Assembly (NCBI RefSeq): GCF_000003605.2
Contig: NW_003111480.1
Span: 93,808-123,428 of the forward strand
Direction: 5' to 3'
Source: Saccoglossus kowalevskii
Taxonomy: Eukaryota > Hemichordata > Enteropneusta > Harrimaniidae
Length of the DNA: 29,621 nucleotides
This document shows, in pieces, positions 19,601 through 28,860 of the stretch. Below the pieces are notes generated by a model. It was not told the DNA's origin and made no database searches. It was given only the letters and a program-made list of their open reading frames with translations. Positions within the stretch are counted from its first letter, which is position 1. The number at the start of each line of letters is the position of its first letter. The translations under genes and the position numbers were made by a program.

Positions 19601-22600
19601 TGTAATATTACGAGAATTCAGAATTGTCCTAAAAGATGCTAAAAATGCTAATGATCGAGCCTCAGTGCATACTGCGCCCTCACCGACCACAATATTATAC
19701 CATGCGGCATTGACAGCGGGCGCAATACATGTCTCCTGTCCATTGCTACAACAAGCATGTGGTGCTTATCCTCGGGGGCGTACATCCGGGCATTTTCTAC
19801 CGCCTGGCAACCCTCGCGGTGAAAACAAAGACCAAAACTCGCAGAAAACGGTACTTTGCGATGGTTGTTGAAAGTCTCCCGAACAGTGTAACAAGATTAG
19901 CCCTACGCGTGTAACCTATATGAATTTGGTTGTTCAGAATTACTTCAAAGTTGAGTTTGTGTTGTTTTCTCGAGTTTTCACCGGCTCCACCGGCGTTCCA
20001 CAGCAGCGGGCACAGAGCCCGTAGAAATACGTGGTACAATGGTGCGCGTCTTAGCAACGTAGAACGTCCGTAACGGAGCTCCGCCCTCGAGGATACGTCA
20101 ATACAAACCCCATACCTGTAAGCAAACCGTTGGCGCCCTCAATGTTTTGTGCGTTTGATATGTTTGTTTTTATAGCGGAATAATACCAAGAATTCAGTCG
20201 CACTGTACCTTTCTTCACAAAAGCTTCTCTTCGTTTATTGTTACTACATCCATGCTCTGTCATCAAGTGATCTTTCCAACTGGCATTTCCGGTTCCGATA
20301 TCTTGGTGGCACAAAGGGCATCTGCATCCGACGGCTTCGGAAATAGCAACTGTGAATCAAGTACAATAATAGTATACGAGACATAAACTTCTAAATTGTT
20401 CATCTTTATTCGAAATTAGTCGAGTTATAATTTAATTAGGTACGTACAAGACCGGTAAATGAACTTTAAACAGTTTGTCAAACCAACTTGTAAAGAATCT
20501 ACAATTTGATGACGTCATCAAACCAACTTGAAACAAATCCACAGTTTGTGACGTCAACACACCAATTTGGAACGATCCTACAGCTTGCCGACGTCACGGT
20601 CATTAAACCAACTTGGAACGAGCCTACAGCTTCCTCACGTCATTTACCATGTTTTACATTTTGAAAAAAAAATAACAATATTGTTTTGTGGTCGCAATAG
20701 TACAATATAAAAACAACGAGTTCGTTAAAAACAGAAAGCTGGTAAAGTAAAATATCTTTCTGAATACTACTTATTTCTGGCAACCGGAAGTGTATCAACA
20801 TCGCCCTCTCACGGGCATTGTAACTAAGACATCAGACCTAGCTATTTTAGACCTTGAACCGACGGCAGGTGAATAGTTAATGTGAGAGACATAAATACGT
20901 TTATAACGAGGAGTAAACAGAAATCCTCTGATTCATTTATAGATTAACCGGAAGTTATCATGAACTCGTTTATTTAACCTTGGTCGAATTCGCACCACCA
21001 ATGAGTCCCTCAAACTACTTTCCATGATTGTTAAGGTGCTATTATAATCAATACAACTGGCAATAAACGTGAAAGCAAGATAATTCGGTTCGACATTGCA
21101 TCTTGATAACGCATTCGGGCTTGAATTTCCATAAAACCAACTGTCTTGTTGGTAGCGAACCAAGCAGTACTTTATCGATGAATTAATCAATGACCGTTGT
21201 AATTAAAATCACGTGTTTCCAGACAACTGTCTGTAGCCAAAACATTATTTTTTATTTCATGATATACAGTATCCTAATCGTTGTCGTAATCACTTGAGAC
21301 CGTGTTTGCACGATGACTTAATTTATTGTATGAGGATTGAGAACTTGTAAATACGATTTCAGGATTCTGGTGGTTAATATTTCTCATGAACTGTAAACAA
21401 ACAAGTCATGATTGTGCTTACAGAGTTTTCGTTTATTATTTGTCCGTCCGAATCGAACGTTTAGATAATATTAGTGACGTCATCGCGATCCTTACCTGGG
21501 CACGTGTTTTCATTGACGTGCATGGCGTGCATTTCCGTTTCAATCGCCTCCTCACATCTTGGACACTGAACATAATGCGAATGATCACAGGCTGATAGCC
21601 GATGTTGAGTCAGCTCCGCGATTTCAACGACCTGTGAGAAAACACGAAAACTTGACAAACAAACATTTAACTTTAATCTAAAAATGTTGTTGTAGCGAAA
21701 ATAGTCGTCTGCTATTAATCAGTCGCCATTAGCGCATGCGCAAGCAGTTAACCAATCAACACACTGTATCGTAGCTTTAATTTACATACCTGATCGCAGT
21801 GCTGACAGACTACCAGCATCGGACAATCATTCCAATAATGTTTATCCCTTAGTTCAGCATTTGAAAAATCTCTGTTCGTTTCGTTACAAAATACACAAAC
21901 ATAGTCTGAGTCTGAAATCGTAAATAAAATAAAATAATGTCTGAGATTAGTAGTTATTTGACTTTTACGACATCTCTACACATAGACGAACGGAATTGTA
22001 CAGGTAGAACTCAGTGTAGAATACGTCGCTCGTCTACAAATATTGGATTGACAGTATTGACACTATAGTTTGCTAGTTTCGGTATCACGTCACGGTGACA
22101 TATTTGTCTGAGTACGTCAAATAGTCACTAAAATCGGCTGCATATATCGATCTATCAAACCATGCATGGCGGGTGAACGTTTGATTCGAGACACTGCAAA
22201 TTTCTGAAAAATTTTGCACTCGCTTACGTGCGTCATGACGACGTGAAATGCCTCTATGAGCTGTTGACGTAATCAGAGAGTACCACCGCCATGTGGTCGT
22301 TTATTTTGTGAAGGCTACAATTTACACCTCTATATGTAATTACAACATACTTTGGTGATTTTTCAGGAAAAAATGACGGAACTGAAATAGTTTGAAAATC
22401 ATGCACTTTAGAGTTGCATTCAGCCTTCGTAATGTTGTTAGAACTCACTATATAGAGTCTATTGAGAGGTATTTGGGCTTGTGAAAATGCGCGGATAGCG
22501 AGAAAACAGCCCGTAACCAGCGGATTCACCGACGCATCCCGATAGTTACCGATTCAACCCGCGTTCTTCCGGTGCTTCGTTATGAGAGTCAGTTCCCATC

Positions 22601-22782
22601 AGCCTAAGGAGTTCACACTAGCAACTCAATGCAATATACGCATGCAACCAGTGAAAATAATATGCTAATAACACGGAAAAGTTCATACCTGTGCCTCTTG
22701 GACTGTCTTTTGTGCGTTTAACTTCATTTAATTCGAGTTTTGCTGCATCTACACTTAATTTATCCACTCCTACAGACATCAT
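16567..22782 (-). CDS. CEP104-type zinc-finger array protein, seven exons, lacks the N-terminal CEP104 domains
   Basis: Exons in minus order: 22782-22689, 21911-21790, 21631-21496, 20349-20209, 18480-18334, 17537-17436, 16661-16567 (TAA). Phases 1,0,1,1,1,1 all fit, giving about 278 residues. Residues 32-150 carry C-x2-C and C/H ligands (CVFCNETN, HYWNDCPML, CQHC, CPRCEEAIE, CPLCHQDIG, SWKDHL) in the order and spacing of the CEP104 C-terminal zinc-finger array, with VVEIAELTQH also matching. The last roughly 125 residues are a Lys/Ser-rich tail. CEP104 acts at cilium tips and binds microtubule-end and centriolar partners; the array is a binding module. The N-terminal jelly-roll, coiled-coil and TOG parts were not found in the 6 kb upstream. 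An ATG-ATG start at 22782, with CCAAT (ATTGG) about 50 bases before it, suggests a short stand-alone gene. Otherwise these are the last exons of full CEP104. Confidence 0.78.
17116..17244. mobile_element. Degenerate inverted-repeat fragment with GGCGGATCCAG end
   Basis: ggcggatccagaaattcggt at the left and ccctttaatccgcgc at the right form loose inverted ends around GC-rich runs, resembling common dispersed repeats of marine invertebrates. Lies between the last two exons of the CEP104-like gene. Confidence 0.35.
17436..17537 (-). CDS. Exon 6: Lys/Ser/Thr-rich tail
   Basis: The acceptor is gcgtcatag|GT with a modest pyrimidine tract, and the donor GGAAAAG|GTAAAT, phase 1 at both ends. Encodes THKLPERKASSSSLNSTDKK and on, low complexity like exons 5 and 7. 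Confidence 0.62.
18334..18480 (-). CDS. Exon 5: Lys/Glu/Ser-rich tail, NAGNAG acceptor
   Basis: Reads ALKSKPEEPKKKPEGRDKTG and on. The acceptor ttttgttagcag allows splicing after TAG (start 18480) or after CAG (start 18477), both in frame. The donor CGAG|GTTCGT keeps phase 1 but is weak; without it the frame stops at a TAA five codons later (about 18327), so an alternative C-terminus is possible. Confidence 0.65.
19017..19083. mobile_element. Truncated copy of the 9147-9294 MITE
   Basis: About 67 bases from agcgggagggtcgtcacctg match the inverted right half of the element at 9147-9294, including ttgagt and aagcgac. The other end is missing. It lies in the intron between exons 4 and 5 of the CEP104-like gene. 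Confidence 0.7.
20209..20349 (-). CDS. Zinc-finger exon 4 (CPLCHQDI...SWKDHL)
   Basis: The acceptor is gattcacag|TT and the donor AAAG|GTACAG, phase 1 at both ends. RCPLCHQDIGTGNASWKDHL followed by HGCSNNKR corresponds to the last CEP104 finger. Confidence 0.88.
20481..20645. repeat. Four-copy tandem repeat carrying CRE-like ACGTCA cores
   Basis: Units of about 40 to 45 bases begin AACCAACTTG or ACCAATTTGG and end in TGACGTCATC, TGACGTCAAC, CGACGTCACGG and TCACGTCATT. It lies in the first 280 bases of the zinc-finger gene's intron upstream of its exon 4 acceptor. Confidence 0.8.
21496..21631 (-). CDS. Zinc-finger exon 3 (VVEIAELTQH...CPRC)
   Basis: The acceptor is ttttctcacag|GTC and the donor CCAG|GTAAGG; phase 0 in, 1 out. 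VVEIAELTQHRLSACDHS is close to the equivalent CEP104 segment, and CPRCEEAIE supplies another C-x2-C pair. Confidence 0.87.
21790..21911 (-). CDS. Zinc-finger exon 2 (VCVFC...CQHCDQ)
   Basis: The acceptor is cgatttcag|AC and the donor CAG|GTATGT; phase 1 in, 0 out. The ligand pairs C-x2-C (VCVFCN) and C-x2-C (CQHC) flank HYWNDCPML, like the first finger of CEP104. Confidence 0.85.
22689..22782 (-). CDS. Exon 1 (or internal exon): MMSVGVDKL... charged leader
   Basis: Reads MMSVGVDKLSVDAAKLELNE and on to the donor ACAG|GTATGA. Two tandem ATGs open the frame. Two acceptor-like AGs (tttgtaaacag and gatgtctgtag) are also present, so it may instead be an internal exon. A possible upstream partner ends in TCAAAAG|GTAAGA at 25411, in a compatible phase. 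Confidence 0.6.
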
Positions 22783-22825
22783 GCAAACTGTTTACAAATA
22801 AGAACAAACGCATTTCAATAGGCGC

Positions 22826-22836
22826 GGAACCAATCA
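22826..22836 (-). promoter_or_regulatory. Candidate CCAAT box upstream of the zinc-finger gene
   Basis: Minus strand gcgttgattggttccgcg is about 45-55 bases before the ATG pair at 22782, in a short GC-richer patch. It fits a promoter, but similar ACCAATCA motifs occur at 24770, 21752 and 28494. Confidence 0.3.
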
Positions 22837-24321
22837 ACGCCGCGCAAATCATGGCAGTGGTTCAACTACCTACGTCATCACTATATTTGATCTTCGACCT
22901 CCACATTTCACTATGAAAACCATCATAATGGTTTTATATGTGTTGACATATTGAAAGCTGGATGATGGTTGATTTATTAATTGATTGATTAGCTGGCATT
23001 GTTATCCCCGGCCATAATACGAATATATTAATATTAATTTCTAACATTCAATTGTACAGTTCCATGCAAAGATAAGACAAGTTTAATTTTTCTTTTCGCT
23101 CTCAGTAAAATAGCATTAATATTAACAAAGCTTGTATGACAAAATGCGACATCAGCTTTATTTAAAGCACTTCACTTCACATTTTAGAAACCAGACAAAC
23201 ATAAATACAATTTGACAAAATAAATAACACGAACGGAAACTACTGTAAATTGTTAATGTCAAATGTATTTGTCCTTTGTTCGGCGCGGTTCTCTGGAACA
23301 CAGGAAACGGAAACACCTTAAAGTGAACGAAGAGATAAAAAAGTCGTTTGCATTACTTATTTACACAACCAAAACTGTGTTTTTTGTGATGTGACCGAGG
23401 CCAATACAAGGGGTGAATTAAACAAATTTGCGCCGAGGTCAATAATTTTTCTGAGGATCATTAAATCTAAATATTTGCCTACACTGAGGTAATTATTATA
23501 AGTTGTATTAAACCGAATAAATGTATGTGGCACTACAATTGCGCATGGACAATACTATTTGAATTTAAAAGAATTCATTGATGCTCAAGGCTTGATATCA
23601 TGTGGTAAGTTATTCCAAATGTTAGTATCTCTTGGTTCTATGCCTATGCATTATTAAGAGATGGCCATGTAGCCCTTGTATAAACGAAAGTTAATCAAAT
23701 AAAATGAGGCTAAGTTAGACTGAACTTTGTAAAGTAACACAGCGACAAAAACAAACCTACCTTTAAAAGGCAACCACTTTTAAATTAAATTTGAACATTC
23801 GTGTTTATAATCATATTATCAGTTATTGTGCGTGGAAGTCGTAATAACCTTATTATTATACATCTTTTCCTTCCAATGATACAACATGGGAATGCCGAAA
23901 TCCAAAAAGTTTAGAACAGAATCAGCGAACTTATTTGTGTGGAGTCCGGTCAAATCCTGGTGGCAGCCATGTTTGTTTTTATTATTAGAGGACGCTTGCG
24001 CGCGTAATCATTCCATATTTGGAATTTGCATTTCCTAATATGGTAGCATGAAAATACCGCGTAAAATACCGCAAAATTACGGCACGCTGTAACTCATGGC
24101 GTTACGGTGACAGATGTATAATAATGTAAAATATTAAAATCCTGTTTTATAATACTCACTACATTATCGCAATACCAGGCAGCAATTATCTAATAATGAC
24201 AGTATAAAACATTTTAAAATTATAATACGCGAGCTAATTGGTAGACATTTTTTTAGTTTCTTCAATCTGATGACAGCCATACCTGCTTTTTTTAAGATGT
24301 CAGAAATGCAGTCGTCCAACT
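22837..24321. other. No gene seen
   Basis: AT-rich. Searched by eye on the minus strand for upstream CEP104 exons; none with both splice sites and a convincing reading was found. Confidence 0.4.
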
Positions 24322-24325
24322 TTAA

Positions 24326-24613
24326 AACGCGGTAGTCGTCGCACGAGATATATGGGTCTCATATAAACAAATATGGCGACTTTGACTGTTGCGTAGATCA
24401 ACGAGTACAAACTGAGACGTTTCCAAGCTTTAATTGAGTAATTTCCATGTGATTGGAAGGTATCGAAGGAGTCACCGGCGGTAATCAGTGCATGTCGCGC
24501 CCAGGTCAAACCTCATACTTGTGATTTCCATTTGAAAAGCGCATTGGATTGTGGGAAAATCAATGTTTATCAACACAAATGTCGAACATGCGCAGTGCGA
24601 TGACTACCGCGCT
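24326..24613. mobile_element. 288 bp foldback element (GGTCGTCGC family), TTAA/TCAA flanks
   Basis: Left end aacgcggtagtcgtcgcac; right end the inverted cgatgactaccgcgct; TTAA at 24322-24325 and TCAA at 24614-24617. The interior matches 6878-7149. TTAA targets suggest a piggyBac- or Kolobok-mobilised MITE. Confidence 0.75.
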
Positions 24614-24617
24614 TCAA

Positions 24618-25410
24618 GCTAAAATTTCTATCTATTTTTACTCTAATTATTTTCTCACAGTGAACGGTGTCGAGTTGTTTGATTGTTTCCAATTAATATG
24701 CGTAGAGGCCATGAAGACATCATAAAGAGTCAATTACAAGTTTTATTCACCATCGCGTGACGCGTTCTGACCAATCAACGCGACATTCTTTTGTCTATGG
24801 TACAGTATCGGTCACCTGGTTGAAACTCAAAATTTGAAGCGGTTATAAATTAGACTAAACTTAAATCTAATATAAGGTGATTTGAAAGGAATTAGAGAGC
24901 ATTGGATTTGTCCAGAAAATTGAATAAACGGAGAAATAGTATAATTACATTGCGTGTGGATCGTTCAATACTTTCGATAAACCACTTAAAACGTCATCAT
25001 TAATTTAAAAACAAGGAAATTTCAAGGAAATTGAACAAAGCATCACTGCAGATTCCTGTCTTCAAACAAGTAATAACACCATATTAAGTTATATTGAAAT
25101 ATTTGATGTACGACTCGGAGTTCGTACAGAGGATCTGGAAATATACTGACTACTGTAAATGTACATATATCAAACATTCGATGTTCTCTAAACAGTATTT
25201 CATATTTTTGGATTTTCTAACTGCACCAATAACTCCACATATCCCAGGTGCGACCTCGTATCTTGAAGTTTTATACGACTAAAACGACTATAAATAATGT
25301 TTAGGAATGTAGAGACACAATAGTGTGAAAAAAGGAGGGAGGATTCGGGTGCGCACACAGTGTCGATGTCAAAAATCTTCATAATATACGTGAGAATTCA
25401 ATAACTGTGT
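24618..25410. other. No gene seen
   Basis: A CCAAT-like motif at 24770; otherwise only short chance frames. Confidence 0.45.
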
Positions 25411-25438
25411 CTTACCTTTTGAAGGCTCCGAGTGTGTA
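25411..25438 (-). CDS. Possible extra upstream exon, MHTHSEPSK
   Basis: Minus strand ATGCATACACACTCGGAGCC, then TTCAAAAG|GTAAGA. The donor is strong and phase 1, the phase needed to join the exon at 22689-22782 through its inner acceptor. No homology supports it. Confidence 0.2.
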
Positions 25439-25774
25439 TGCATTAATGATATCAATTTAAACTAATACTGATAATGTTTATTCTAACCATGGAAACGAGC
25501 GCATCTATTTAACAAGCGGGGGAGGCAGGTATGATGTGTTTATCAATCAATCACTGGTCCAGGAGAAAACTTGCCATTGACCTTAGTCAGGAAGTATCAC
25601 TTCCTCCTTTTTCATTTATTCCGTCTTTACAAAACGGAAATGACAAACTGACCTGCAAATGTACGCTGTATTTCAGTTCGTCGTAATAATTATAACATCT
25701 TATGACGTCATTTGAAAATAAAATTTGAAAACGGTAATTACTACCGATATGTTAACTGTGCGAGGTGACCCGCC

Positions 25775-25906
25775 ATGGCCCTCACACGTGGAACTGAACA
25801 ACTGAATGCGTTTATGAGATGTGTCTTCAGGAACTTAAAAACTAGTTTTTCGCCTCTTCTGTCGGTTAGAATGTTTTCGTTTTGGAAACTTCGGTTCTTT
25901 AGCTGA
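25775..25906 (+). CDS. Candidate 43-residue small ORF with strong start context
   Basis: CCCGCCATGG is close to an ideal animal start context. The ORF reads MALTRGTEQLNAFMRCVFRN and on, cationic and hydrophobic, to TGA at 25904-25906. No homology is recognised and no splice partners are evident. It could be a first exon, a small peptide gene or chance. Confidence 0.2.
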   Translation: MALTRGTEQLNAFMRCVFRNLKTSFSPLLSVRMFSFWKLRFFS

Positions 25907-27429
25907 AATAAACTACACGTACTTACATTTATGTGGACAGTTCTTTTACAGTTATCTATTCGTAATTATTGACAACATATAAACATAGCAAATTTAGTAA
26001 TTGTTACGGTCATTTAAATACAGAATACAAAGAATTTATAAAACAAGTGAATACACTTAAGATGTACGGTGATATGCCCTGAAGTTCTCTTGAGATAAGT
26101 TCCATACGCGCGTCAATCGAATTTACCAACGGCACCATTAAGCAGTCAAATATACACTCAGTTGAAGTTTATACCATTTCGTTATAATTCATGTGACTTC
26201 TTCAATACTTCATTGCATACTATCACACCCTTTGTAATTTAATATACATTTTTTTCTGTGATTTCGTTTATCTGTCGTCTTCATAAGGGGCGCCCCAGCG
26301 ATTGATAGGTACATGCTTTTTGTTCAAATTTCTTTTGGAAAATGTTTTTATTCCTGGTTTTCTTGGGTGGACGGTGTGTCGCAGACGGTGTAACACGGAG
26401 GGCTACATTCCGTTTTTCATTGTTCTTGTTGATTTGCCAGTAATTTCTTTCCTAAGTGACATTGGCCGAACACCATTGTTAAATTTTCACAGCCCATATC
26501 GGCGTTTTGATGATATCGATTCCTAATTCAGGTTTGTCTTTTTCAAATCAATTTTACTTTAAGCAGTAAAGGTGCGCACTCCATGCAATGTGATGATGAC
26601 TACAGCAATTATTTGTGTTTGCTTTGTGTACCATCATTGTAAATAAATGAATCGCTGGATTGACCACATATACGTGGCCTTACGTGGCATCAACCTTATT
26701 TTATGTGAGTGTGTGTTGTAATTTGTTGGGTGTGTTATCATGGTTTTATTTCTATGTGTCCAGAAACCGACTTGACAGCTGGTTCCCAGGTAAGAGCTGT
26801 TTGGCATCAGTCAGCACTTGCCCATAACCTGTCATTATTTAGGTTTATACAAAGTCCTAGACGGAGGTAGAATCAGTGATTGGAACTAATTACAGATATG
26901 AACATTTGCAGACTGACTGTTATTTCTGACAGTTTGGTATGTGTAGTCTCCCGATACAGCGATTATTAATCAAGTAGATATGACGTGTTAAGTACTTCTC
27001 GTGATTGGCTAAATATGTGGAGGCGTAGGCCTCAAGCTCTTAATTATAAACTTCCATGTGACAGGTTAAGTTTTGAGAAGTAAACAGAGAGTATAGGAGC
27101 TCTCCACGTGGCGCGAAGACTAGAGGTTGACACGAATTCTGTCTCTGTGTTTTTCTTTGCTTGGTTAAATGGTTTGCGAACGTGACGATTTTGGGTACCT
27201 GATATAACGTTTGAGAACACGAGTAAATAGTGGTGAGTCTAGATAAGAAATTTGAGTATTTTTTAACTATAAAATGTGAACTACCAGTTGATGGTTACAT
27301 TGAATTATAAACTAAAATATAGCTGCAGAGCAGCTATTAACGGCTTTCAAGTAAAAGGCCATACCACAATTGAATTTGAGAGAAAAGAAAGTTTGAAAGA
27401 TTTGATTTGTGTAAACTTTGTACATGTAG
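25907..27429. other. No confident gene; one well-bordered 26 bp segment
   Basis: At 26763-26788 (+) a 26 bp segment lies between tctatgtgtccag and GTAAGAG, looking like a micro-exon with no partners in view. A 33-codon frame from ATG 26341 begins with a hydrophobic stretch but has no support. Confidence 0.3.
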
Positions 27430-28205
27430 GTAACACGTGCGAGGGTCTCGTCCAATGCCTTCAATGTAGCGTTATTTTCATGTCGTCATCTTCAATAGTG
27501 CTCGAGATATTATAGATATGCATATTTAATGAATTATATGACCATATCTGGTCATTGAACATGTTAGCGATTTCTCTTGTCCAATGTCTTCAATATAGCA
27601 TTAGTCCTATTTTTGTATGTGCAATAGTGTTTGAGATATTAGAGACATGCATATTTAATGAGTTCTATGACCATATATGATCAACGAATGTGTTGGTCAA
27701 TTCCCTTGTTCATTGCCTGCAATATAGCATTAGTTCCATGTTTGTACATGTAATAGTGTTTGAGATATTGGATACATGCATATATAATGAGTTCTATGAC
27801 CATATATGGTAATTGAACAATTATCAATTTCTCTTGTCCAAAGCCTTCAATATAGCATTGCTTCCATGTCTGTATGTGTAATAGTGCCTGGGATATTATG
27901 TATATGCATATTTAATGAGCTCTATGACCTTATATGGTCAACGATCATGTTGGCCAATTCTCTTGTCCGTTGCCTTCAATATAGCGTTAGTTTCATGTTT
28001 GTACATATATGGTTATCGAACATGTAAGCAATTTCTCTTGTCCAATGCCTTCGATAAAGCATTGGTTTCATGTTTGTATGTGAATAGTGCTTGAGTTATC
28101 AGGGATATGCACATTTAATGAGTTCTATGACCATATATGGTTATTGAACATGCTAGCAATTTCTTTTGTCCAATACCTTTAATATAGCATTGGTACCATG
28201 TCTGA
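27430..28205. repeat. 129 bp minisatellite, seven copies, one shortened
   Basis: Unit starts (ccaatgccttcaatatagca-like) fall at about 27452, 27581, 27711, 27839, 27967, 28042 and 28170. Spacing is 128-130 except 75 for the fifth. Each full unit holds atgaccatatatggt and agtgtttgagatatt. Open frames through it are repeat artefacts. Confidence 0.9.
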
Positions 28206-28752
28206 GTGTCTTACTATGAAGCGGTATACATTGGCGACTGTATAATTAAAAGCGACGAGAAAAGTTTTACCATGATCTAATTTAATTCATTTATGCGACA
28301 CATACTTTGCATTAAGGAAAGTGAGGCTATACATATATATGTTCAACAACTCCAAGAATAATTTCGAAATGTACAATATAATAAAATGAAATGTACAGGT
28401 GCAGTATACAGGTGAAATGTATTACCACAATGTGCAGAGAATACGAATATAGTGATAGTTATATTTACACGAGAAAATAGTTACTTTTTCTACAACCAAT
28501 CAGACTAGTTGGTAAAAGTTAACCCAACATATCGCCCGTACGTTGCCGCCTGTGGTGTGGTCAGCGCTCACAATACTATCAGAAGATTTCCCACATTTTG
28601 TATGGCCTCGAGTTATTTGGTGCGGGTACCCCCTCCCACCCCACACACCCATTAAGTTAAATTGGATTACTTTGCAGGTAAGTGTCATATTATGTCTAAT
28701 TTATAATACATAATAATGCCATAATATAAATTATACCATAGAGAGTGTTCAA
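28206..28752. other. No gene seen
   Basis: 3' flank of the receptor gene. A strong plus-strand donor (TTGCAG|GTAAGT) at 28674-28679 has no convincing exon before it. Confidence 0.45.
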
Positions 28753-28860
28753 TTACAGACGGGCTTCTCCATTGACCGGAGTGATATATTCGTTATTTTC
28801 CGAGTAGACCGAACGAGGGCGCAGTCCTGGCAATGCGTGGTCCGCCTCAGGTAGATCCAG
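28753..28860 (-). CDS. Receptor exon: C-terminal tail and stop
   Basis: 36 codons including the stop: LDLPEADHALPGLRPRSVYS, then a NEYITPV segment, ending GEARL. The acceptor tatctctcaacag is strong. Confidence 0.72.
   Translation of the reverse strand: MDLPEADHALPGLRPRSVYSENNEYITPVNGEARL

Noticed and set aside
20481-20645. CRISPR-like array
   Set aside because: Units are diverged direct tandem copies without unique spacers, inside an animal intron.
22254-22529. 91-codon minus-strand frame inside the first intron of the zinc-finger gene
   Set aside because: It has no ATG at its start, no splice signals at its borders and no recognisable motif.
24700-24800. Promoter for an unseen gene at the CCAAT motif near 24770
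   Set aside because: ACCAATCA recurs at several places in this window and no exon follows on either strand.
26302-26526. 74-codon hydrophobic plus-strand frame
   Set aside because: It opens on TTG rather than ATG. The signal-like stretch at 26341 is in a different frame and stops after 33 codons.
27276-28027. Two open frames over the 129 bp repeats
   Set aside because: Repeat artefacts that change frame between units; no domain.
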